From NCBI GenBank assembly GCA_046758085.1, contig JBHHZP010000033.1, forward strand, positions 1 through 29,928: 29,928 bases of DNA. The letters are read 5' to 3'. Positions 8,537 through 14,076 of the stretch are shown here, in pieces (position 1 is the first letter of the stretch; every line of letters begins with the position of its first letter). The position numbers were made by a program, and so were the translations under genes. Below the pieces are notes generated by a model that saw only the letters and a list, made by a program, of their open reading frames with translations, was not told the origin of the DNA and did no database searches. This stretch comes from VRUB01 sp046758085 (GTDB taxonomy: Bacteria > Pseudomonadota > Gammaproteobacteria > Acidiferrobacterales > SPGG2).

Positions 8537-8565
8537 TTGACACCCCTATAACATGGGTCTAGTCT
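8537..8565 (+). promoter_or_regulatory. Sigma-70-type promoter of nrdJ
   Basis: A perfect -35 TTGACA (8537-8542) is followed after exactly 17 bp by TAGTCT (8560-8565), a 3/6 match to the -10 consensus. The predicted start is near 8572, leaving a leader of about 60 nt. The NrdR-type boxes overlap the spacer and the start region, as expected for repression. Confidence 0.6.
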
Positions 8566-8590
8566 TCGCCTAAACTACAATATGTAGTGT
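8543..8590. promoter_or_regulatory. Pair of NrdR boxes upstream of nrdJ
   Basis: CCCCTATAACATGGGT (8543-8558) matches 10 of 16 and CTACAATATGTAGTGT (8575-8590) matches 13 of 16 positions of the NrdR consensus. They are separated by exactly 16 bp (32 bp centre to centre, about three helical turns), the arrangement typical of NrdR operators. One box overlaps the promoter spacer and the other the transcription start. NrdR is an ATP/dATP-sensing repressor of ribonucleotide reductase genes, so its presence upstream of nrdJ makes sense. The operator role is inferred from sequence and spacing. Confidence 0.72.
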
Positions 8591-8633
8591 TACACCAAAC
8601 CCAGCGCAAATCCCTAAAGAGGTATATGAACCT

Positions 8634-10763
8634 ATGAAGGCCGCCCCACTAATAACAACAGAACAATCGGCTGCTGGCGACATCCCCCTGCAGACCGCAT
8701 CCCTGGACATCTGGGACAAGAAGTACCGTCTCAAGACCAAGACCGGCGAGCCGGTCGATCAGGACATTGACGGTACCTATAAGCGTGTGGCGCGCGCGCT
8801 GGCGGCGGTGGAGACCACCGACGAGAAGCGCGAAGAATGGTTTGAGAAGTTCCTGTGGGCCCAGCAAAACGGGGCGATTGCGGCCGGACGCATCATCTCC
8901 AATGCCGGCGCCCTGGACCACAAACCGGCGACCAGCACGATCAACTGCACGGTATCGGGGATTATCCCCGATTCGATGAATGGGATCCTGCGAGCCGTGC
9001 ATGAGGCGGGCCTGACGCTCAAGGCTGGTTGTGGCATCGGATACGAATTCTCTACCCTCCGCCCCAAAGGGGCCTTTGTCAGTGGGGCCGGAGCTTATAC
9101 CTCCGGCCCCCTGTCTTTTATGGATATCTTCGACGCCATGTGTTTTACCGTATCCTCCGCCGGCGGCCGGCGCGGCGCGCAGATGGGCACCTTTGATATT
9201 TCCCATCCCGACGTGATCAGTTTTGTTCGCGCCAAACGCGAGGCAGGGCGTCTGCGCCAGTTCAATCTCTCTTGTCTCATTACCGACGAGTTCATGCAAG
9301 CGGTCAAGGCCGACACATCATGGGACCTCGTCTTTCCAGCCAACCAACAGGCTTACGAGGATCCCGATACGCGTATCGTGTGGCGTCACTGGCCTACTAC
9401 CGAGGGCTACATTACTAACAATATCGGCCAGGTGGCCTGCAAGGTATACAAGTCGATACCTGCCCGTCGGTTGTGGGACGTGATCATGGCGTCGACATAT
9501 GACTATGCCGAGCCGGGTTTCATCCTGATCGACCGCATTAACGAGATGAACAATAACTGGTTCTGCGAGAACATCCGCGCGACCAACCCCTGCGGCGAGC
9601 AGCCGCTTCCGGCCTACGGCTCCTGCCTACTGGGGTCGGTGAACCTGACCAAGTTTGTAGAGCAGCCGTTTAGCGAGCAGGCGCAGTTCAATTGGAAGCG
9701 CTACCGCGAGGTCGTAGCCGTGTTTACCCGCATGCTGGACAACGTGGTCGAGATCAACGGCCTGCCGCTCGAGCACCAAGCGAACGAAATTCGCGCCAAG
9801 CGTCGCCATGGCATGGGATTCCTGGGGCTCGGCTCGACCCTGACCATGCTGAAGATGCGCTACGGGGCGCCGGACGCGCTGGCCTTTACCGAACGCGTTG
9901 CGCGCGAGATGGCCGAGGTCGGCTGGGAGACCGGGATCGAGCTCGCACAAGAAAAAGGCCCGGCGCCCATCATGGTGGAGGATTTCGTCGTCACCGAAGA
10001 GATGCTGGCACGACGCCCGGAGATGCGTGGCGATGGCTTCAAGGTCGGCGACGCCGTGCCCGGCAAAGTCCTGTTGGCCCGTTTCAGCCGTTACATGCAA
10101 CAACTCGACCCCGCACTGACGGCCAAGATTGCGGAAAGCGGCGCGCGGTTTACTCACCACACGTCCATCGCCCCGACCGGCACTATCAGCCTGTCGCTCG
10201 GGAACAACGCCAGTAACGGTATCGAGCCCTCATTCGCACACCACTACAGCCGCAACGTCATCCGTGAAGGGCGCAAGACCAAGGAGAAGATTGAGGTGTT
10301 CTCCTACGAGCTGCTGGCGTATCGCATCCTAATCGATCCCGAGGCCACGCCTGAAACCGGCGACTCGCACTCCAGCCTGCCGGAGTATTTCATTGCCGCC
10401 GAGGCTGTCACGCCGCGCGAGCATGTCGATATTCAGGCGGCCGCCCAGAAGTGGGTCGATTCTTCGATCTCCAAGACCGCTAACGTCCCCACCGATTTCG
10501 CGTTCGAGGACTTCAAAGATATCTATCTCTACGCCTACGAGCGTGGGTTGAAGGGCTGCACTACCTTCCGCTTCAACCCGGAGGCGTTCCAGGGTGTGCT
10601 GGTGAAGGAACAGGATCTCGAAAACACCACTTACCGCTTCCAGTTGGACGATGGCGACGTGATCGAGGTCAAGGGAAACGAGGAGATCGAGTATGACGGC
10701 GAACAGCATTCCGCCGCCAATTTATTTGATGCCCTGAAAGAGGGCTATTACGGCAAATTTTGA
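8634..10763 (+). CDS. nrdJ: Adenosylcobalamin-dependent (class II) ribonucleotide reductase, catalytic chain NrdJa
   Basis: NrdJ reduces ribonucleotides to deoxyribonucleotides using a thiyl radical made with coenzyme B12, so it works with or without oxygen. The 709-residue chain carries the ten-stranded barrel with the radical finger-loop motif NPCGEQ (Asn318, Cys320, Glu322), the first active-site redox cysteine Cys105 in INCTVSG, and its partner Cys642 in KGCTTFRFN. PTGTISL lies between them. The zinc-ribbon tail found in single-chain NrdJ is absent and is encoded by the next gene 34 bp downstream, as in the split NrdJa/NrdJb enzyme of Pseudomonas aeruginosa. AAAGAGG (8616-8622) sits 11 bases before the ATG. 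The three-codon frame starting at 8626 ends on TGA overlapping this start; its meaning is unclear. Confidence 0.95.
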   Translation: MKAAPLITTEQSAAGDIPLQTASLDIWDKKYRLKTKTGEPVDQDIDGTYKRVARALAAVETTDEKREEWFEKFLWAQQNGAIAAGRIISNAGALDHKPATSTINCTVSGIIPDSMNGILRAVHEAGLTLKAGCGIGYEFSTLRPKGAFVSGAGAYTSGPLSFMDIFDAMCFTVSSAGGRRGAQMGTFDISHPDVISFVRAKREAGRLRQFNLSCLITDEFMQAVKADTSWDLVFPANQQAYEDPDTRIVWRHWPTTEGYITNNIGQVACKVYKSIPARRLWDVIMASTYDYAEPGFILIDRINEMNNNWFCENIRATNPCGEQPLPAYGSCLLGSVNLTKFVEQPFSEQAQFNWKRYREVVAVFTRMLDNVVEINGLPLEHQANEIRAKRRHGMGFLGLGSTLTMLKMRYGAPDALAFTERVAREMAEVGWETGIELAQEKGPAPIMVEDFVVTEEMLARRPEMRGDGFKVGDAVPGKVLLARFSRYMQQLDPALTAKIAESGARFTHHTSIAPTGTISLSLGNNASNGIEPSFAHHYSRNVIREGRKTKEKIEVFSYELLAYRILIDPEATPETGDSHSSLPEYFIAAEAVTPREHVDIQAAAQKWVDSSISKTANVPTDFAFEDFKDIYLYAYERGLKGCTTFRFNPEAFQGVLVKEQDLENTTYRFQLDDGDVIEVKGNEEIEYDGEQHSAANLFDALKEGYYGKF

Positions 10764-10797
10764 CCAGCAAGCGGGTAGAGAACCAACGAGGGTTACC

Positions 10798-11472
10798 ATG
10801 ACTATCAAGATCGACAAGAAAATCACCGGTTATGAGGTTGTCAAAGACGATGGCGGCGAGACGGCAGAAAGCAACGTCATCCAGATGCACGAGAAGCTCG
10901 AACGGCCCGACATGCTGCTCGGCAGCACCTACAAAATCAAGACCCCGCTCACCGAGCATGCGCTTTATGTCACCATTAACGACCTCGTGCTGAATCCCGA
11001 CACGGAGCACGAGAAACGGCGCCCGTTCGAGGTATTCATCAACTCCAAGAGCATGGACCATTTCCAGTGGATCGTCGCCTTGACTCGGATCATTTCGGCG
11101 GTGTTCCGCAAGGGTGGTGATGTGACATTCCTGGTCGAGGAGCTTCATAGCGTCTTTGACCCGCGGGGGGGATACTTCAAGAAAGGCAAATATACGCCCT
11201 CGTTGGTGGCCGAGATTGGCGATGTCATCGAACGCCACTTAAAGATGATCGGCCTGATTACCGTAGAGGAGCCCGACCCACAGCGTGAGAAATACCTTGG
11301 TGAGAAGCGCGCCGAACTACAGTCCGACGCCACGGAAGCGCCGGGTAATGACGATAGCCACGGCGAGTTCCCGCGTGAGGCACAGCTGTGCAACAAATGT
11401 CTGACCAAGGCGGTTGTGAAGATGGATGGGTGCGTAACATGTCTCAACTGTGGTGACTCGAAGTGTGGGTAA
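10798..11472 (+). CDS. Class II ribonucleotide reductase small chain NrdJb (TSCPD domain plus zinc ribbon)
   Basis: This 224-residue protein matches the C-terminal part of single-chain NrdJ. A TSCPD-type domain covers roughly residues 35-150 (GSTYKIKTPL, RPFEVFINSK). A variable acidic linker follows, then a cysteine-rich tail with CNKC, GCVTCLNCG and a final SKCG. In related enzymes the tail cysteines bind zinc and relay reducing power from thioredoxin or glutaredoxin to the active-site disulfide. It starts 34 bp after nrdJa with a CGAGGG ribosome site about 6 bases upstream, so the two are an operon. The split looks ancestral to the lineage rather than a recent frameshift, because the second gene has its own initiation signals and an added N-terminal stretch. 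Confidence 0.9.
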   Translation: MTIKIDKKITGYEVVKDDGGETAESNVIQMHEKLERPDMLLGSTYKIKTPLTEHALYVTINDLVLNPDTEHEKRRPFEVFINSKSMDHFQWIVALTRIISAVFRKGGDVTFLVEELHSVFDPRGGYFKKGKYTPSLVAEIGDVIERHLKMIGLITVEEPDPQREKYLGEKRAELQSDATEAPGNDDSHGEFPREAQLCNKCLTKAVVKMDGCVTCLNCGDSKCG

Positions 11473-11521
11473 ACAATTGACCGATGTACGACGCATCTCA
11501 GATTCATGTCGCAGTCGGGGA

Positions 11522-11554
11522 CAAGAATTTTCTTGAAAAAAAGTTTGCTTTTTT
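11522..11554 (+). terminator. AT-rich palindromes after nrdJb, possible terminator
   Basis: About 50 bases after the nrdJb stop, CAAGAATTTTCTTG (11522-11535) is self-complementary, and AAAAAAG (11537-11543) can pair with CTTTTTT (11548-11554) across a TTTG loop. The stems are weak A-T stems, so intrinsic termination is uncertain; the segment may equally act as an UP element for the promoter that follows. Confidence 0.35.
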
Positions 11555-11579
11555 GTCAAATCGTATTTACATTTATATC

Positions 11580-11607
11580 TTGACACGTTATTAATGTGTG
11601 CTAGACA
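11580..11607 (+). promoter_or_regulatory. Strong-looking promoter with AT-rich upstream element
   Basis: A perfect TTGACA (11580-11585) is followed after 16 bp by TAGACA (11602-11607), preceded by TG one base upstream, an extended -10. The 45 bases upstream are very AT-rich for this genome, like an UP element. The predicted start is about 11613-11615. No open frame with a ribosome site begins downstream before the terminator at 11882, so the transcript may be non-coding. Confidence 0.55.
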
Positions 11608-11613
11608 AGGCTT

Positions 11614-11908
11614 GAGAGTTGTATAACAACGTTATAAACGTGGCATGCAGTTTGGGAATCATGGAATACGATGGGAGTGTGGTGGATATAGCGCGACATA
11701 GCGGCCACCGGTGCATGTACGCTAAGCGACTCAACGGAGCTTGAATAAAGGTATACGATAGTTTTGGATCGATTGCGGATTTCGCCAACAACAGATAATA
11801 ATAAGAAGCATCGGTACGAAACGGCTGCCAGGCAAGCAGTTTCCCTGTCCGTCGCCGGGTTCCTATCCGCTGGAAATCATGAAAGACAGCCATGTGGCTG
11901 TCTTTTCT
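11614..11908 (+). ncRNA. Candidate orphan non-coding RNA
   Basis: The segment is bounded by the promoter at 11580-11607 and the intrinsic terminator at 11882-11908, giving an RNA of about 295 nt. I find no plus-strand frame with a ribosome site inside it. It begins with a palindrome TATAACAACGTTATA (11622-11636) and contains eight GGA triplets, about twice the chance expectation, a feature shared by CsrA/RsmA-sequestering RNAs but not decisive. It does not show the hallmarks of tmRNA, RNase P RNA, 4.5S RNA or a tRNA that I can recognise. It might instead be a regulated leader for the lysine-rich gene that starts 80 bases past the terminator. Boundaries are predictions. Confidence 0.4.
11882..11908 (+). 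terminator. Intrinsic terminator
   Basis: AAAGACAGCC (11882-11891) pairs perfectly with GGCTGTCTTT (11896-11905) across an ATGT loop, with a T-rich 3' side (TTTTCT). This is a textbook Rho-independent terminator on the plus strand. It ends the candidate RNA or acts as an attenuator ahead of the lysine-rich gene. Confidence 0.85.
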
Positions 11909-11987
11909 CGTTGCAACGTGTAGTACCTACGGGGCGGGCGCCCCTTATTTAAACCAAGCCTCTAACCACAACCCAAAGGAGTGCATC

Positions 11988-12077
11988 ATGGCAAAGAAGA
12001 GAAAAGCCGCAAAGAAGACCGCGAAGAAAGCTAAGAAGAAAAAAGCTACGAAGAAGGCTGCCAAGAAGAAGAAGTAA
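11988..12077 (+). CDS. 29-residue lysine/alanine-rich histone-H1-like protein
   Basis: The start is set by a consensus AAAGGAG (11975-11981) six bases before the ATG. The protein is made almost wholly of Lys, Ala, Thr and one Arg in KKAAKK-type repeats, with no hydrophobic or acidic residue apart from Met1. It resembles the lysine-rich tails of bacterial histone H1-like proteins (AlgP/HctB type) and should bind nucleic acid or other polyanions. It stands alone between two terminator-like elements, so it is probably monocistronic. The strong ribosome site argues that it is translated. An in-frame upstream ATG at 11892 lies inside the terminator and is unlikely to be used. Confidence 0.75.
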   Translation: MAKKRKAAKKTAKKAKKKKATKKAAKKKK

Positions 12078-12104
12078 CTCGACAAGCGGAGAGTCCCGGC
12101 TCCT

Positions 12105-12140
12105 GGCGCGCTTGCATAAGCATCACCGCGCAAGCGCGCC
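12105..12140. repeat. Perfect 11-bp hairpin downstream of the lysine-rich gene
   Basis: GGCGCGCTTGC (12105-12115) pairs perfectly with GCAAGCGCGCC (12130-12140) across a 14-base loop. It lies 27 bases after the stop codon. There is no T-tract, so it may protect the mRNA 3' end, assist termination, or be a REP-like element. Confidence 0.6.
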
Positions 12141-12180
12141 GGAACGGGGCGTGGTGACCCGCTACGGTCTATGTAGTATT

Positions 12181-12228
12181 AAGCCGGTAGGGTGCGTCTC
12201 GAGTTGTGAGGCGCATCGCTACCGGTTT
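12181..12228. terminator. Long hairpin between convergent genes
   Basis: AAGCCGGTAG (12181-12190) pairs with CTACCGGTTT (12219-12228), and GGTGCG (12191-12196) with CGCATC (12212-12217) past one bulged G, giving a stem of about 16 bp with a further CTC/GAG closure inside. It sits between the lysine-rich gene and the convergent murU, where a bidirectional terminator would be expected. The T-tract is short (TTT), so efficiency is uncertain. Confidence 0.45.
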
Positions 12229-12297
12229 CATATTGGTATCGTGTGGCCGTCCGCGACGCATCTGCCTGTGCGTTTAACGAACAACCTATCCGCCCCC

Positions 12298-12984
12298 TCA
12301 TGGCAAACCACCCCGCCTCATCCGTGCGCAAAGCTGCCTATCCAATGCGCGCCAGCGCTCCTGCGTGCCGACATCGACCCACTGACCGCGATAATGTTCG
12401 CCCGTAACCAGGCCGTGCTCCATGGCTACCGTTAATACCGGCGCGAGCGCAAACCGCCCTGCCTCGCATCCGCGGAACAGGGCATGCGCGTAAACAGCGA
12501 TTCCGCTAAATGTCAGTATGGGCTCGCCCGTGACTGTTACCTGCCTGTTGTGCAGCGCAAAATCGCCCTTTCTATGGTGCGGCGGGTTGTCTACCAGCAC
12601 CAGGTGCGCGTGGCCCCTAAGCTGGCGCGGCAGTCGAGCGAAAGAATAATCGGTCCAGATATCACCATTGACAACCACGAAAGGATCACTGTCCAGCAAC
12701 GCCAGGGCATTAGATATGCCTCCTCCCGTTTCCAGCGCGCCCGCACTCTCGGGGGAATATCGGATCTTGACTCCGAGCGTGTGTCCGTCGCCAAGTCGAT
12801 CCACTATTTTCTCTCCCAGGTGGGCATAGTTGATGACGAGCTCGCGTATACCGGCGCCGGCCAATGCCTCAATCATGTGGACGATAAGCGGCTTGCCGCC
12901 GACCTCGAGCAGCGGTTTCGGTATTTCATCCGTTAGCGGGCGCATGCGCTCGCCACGGCCGGCGGCCAGGATCATCGCCTTCAT
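12298..12984 (-). CDS. murU: N-acetylmuramate-1-phosphate uridylyltransferase
   Basis: MurU transfers UMP to N-acetylmuramic acid 1-phosphate, giving UDP-MurNAc from recycled cell wall and bypassing MurA. The 228-residue protein is a compact sugar-nucleotide transferase: LAAGRGERMRPLT at residues 7-19, PKPLLEVGGKP, VVNGDIWTD with the metal-binding Asp, and TFSGIAVY near the C-terminus. Short length and the absence of a left-handed helix domain separate it from GlmU and RmlA. It overlaps amgK by 4 bp (ATGA), the partner that supplies its substrate, which makes the assignment firm. A related nucleotidyltransferase of unknown specificity would be the alternative. Confidence 0.9.
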   Translation of the reverse strand: MKAMILAAGRGERMRPLTDEIPKPLLEVGGKPLIVHMIEALAGAGIRELVINYAHLGEKIVDRLGDGHTLGVKIRYSPESAGALETGGGISNALALLDSDPFVVVNGDIWTDYSFARLPRQLRGHAHLVLVDNPPHHRKGDFALHNRQVTVTGEPILTFSGIAVYAHALFRGCEAGRFALAPVLTVAMEHGLVTGEHYRGQWVDVGTQERWRALDRQLCARMRRGGLP

Positions 12985-13988
12985 GCGTCCTCCGAATTGC
13001 TCGCAGCCTGCGACAATCCCAGATCGCCCAGCAATGCGTGCAACGAGCGCAACTCCCGATAGCGCGCGCTGACATCAAGCACGTAATTCAGTGTACGTGG
13101 GACATCGGCCAGATAGCCGGGTTTGCCGTCGCGAAGGTGCAGGCGCGCGAAAATGCCGATGGCCTTCAGATGCCGCTGCACTCCCATGCAATCAAACCAG
13201 GCAAGAAATCGGCCCTCATCACCGCCGACGGGGATGCCCGACTGCTGTGCCAGCACATAGTAGCCCCGCACCCAATCCTCCACGCGCTCGCGCGGCCACG
13301 CAATGTAGCAGTCGCGCAGCAGCGACACCAGATCGTAAGTCACCGGACCGCGAACGGCGTCTTGAAAGTCCAGAATGCCGGGGTTGTCGCACGCCGTAAT
13401 CACGAGATTGCGCGAATGGTAGTCACGATGTACCCATACCTTCGGTTGCTCCAAGGCGCAGCGGCTCAGCCACGCGAATGTCCGCGCCAGCACCTTGCGC
13501 TGCCCCGCCGAAAGCCCGATACCGCGATGGCGGCCGAGGTACCACTCCTGGAACAGCTCCAGCTCGCCCAGCAGCAGCGCCTCGTCATAATCGGGGAGAA
13601 AGTCGCTGTCGGTGTCCGCGCCGCGCTGCAGCACCCTAAGGGCGTTGCAGGCATCGCCATACAGCCGTTCGACTGTCGCTTCATTCAGATTGGACAGATA
13701 GAGATCTTCACCGAGATCGGTAACGAGCAGGAATCCCTGTTTGAGGTCCTGCTGCAACACCCGCGGCACATTTAGACCGAGCTCGAGGAAGCGCTGCGCG
13801 ATGCGGACATAGGCCTGTGAATCCTGCTTGTGCGGTGGCGCATCCATTGCGATATAGCTTTGCGCGCCCACACGGATACGATAATAGCGGCGAAAGCTCG
13901 CGTCCACCGATGCCGGTTGCAACCCGAGCTCGTCCGCACTGAGGACTCTCCCCAGCCAGGTTCGCAATGCCTCAAGTCTGTGATCCAA
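12981..13988 (-). CDS. amgK: Anomeric N-acetylmuramate/N-acetylglucosamine kinase
   Basis: AmgK phosphorylates the anomeric carbon of MurNAc or GlcNAc, the first step of the anabolic recycling route that feeds MurU. The 335-residue protein has the aminoglycoside-phosphotransferase fold: SFRRYYRI near residue 31, LVTDLGEDLYL in the hinge, the catalytic loop VHRDYHSRNLV and the metal motif ILDFQDAVRGP. The only suitable start is TTG at 13988, since an in-frame stop lies shortly upstream and the family N-terminus begins right here; a purine-rich GGACGGG lies just before. It runs divergently from lptD with about 88 bp between, the arrangement seen in Pseudomonas. The pathway is known to lower fosfomycin sensitivity. 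Confidence 0.92.
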   Translation of the reverse strand: MDHRLEALRTWLGRVLSADELGLQPASVDASFRRYYRIRVGAQSYIAMDAPPHKQDSQAYVRIAQRFLELGLNVPRVLQQDLKQGFLLVTDLGEDLYLSNLNEATVERLYGDACNALRVLQRGADTDSDFLPDYDEALLLGELELFQEWYLGRHRGIGLSAGQRKVLARTFAWLSRCALEQPKVWVHRDYHSRNLVITACDNPGILDFQDAVRGPVTYDLVSLLRDCYIAWPRERVEDWVRGYYVLAQQSGIPVGGDEGRFLAWFDCMGVQRHLKAIGIFARLHLRDGKPGYLADVPRTLNYVLDVSARYRELRSLHALLGDLGLSQAASNSEDA

Positions 13989-14076
13989 TGAGCCCGTCCG
14001 TAGTCATACCAGTGCTGCTTGATGGCGTCTCGATTCTATGCAATTTTACGCGCTAGACAAGAAACACAGGAAATCT

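Noticed and set aside
8399..8633. Cobalamin riboswitch upstream of the B12-dependent reductase
   Set aside because: None of the conserved B12-box sequence or core is present; the region is explained by a promoter with NrdR boxes.
11840..11880. tRNA-like T-arm (GGGTTCCTATCC) in the candidate RNA
   Set aside because: The flanking bases cannot form the T-stem, and no acceptor stem or anticodon arm is present.
11892..11987. Longer, 61-residue version of the lysine-rich protein
   Set aside because: Its ATG lies in the loop of the intrinsic terminator with no ribosome site, whereas the inner ATG has a consensus one.
13989..14076. Sigma-E-type promoter for lptD-surA
   Set aside because: No GGAACTT/TCAGA-like pair is present. 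A weak TTGATG-based sigma-70 candidate near 14020 has no good -10.
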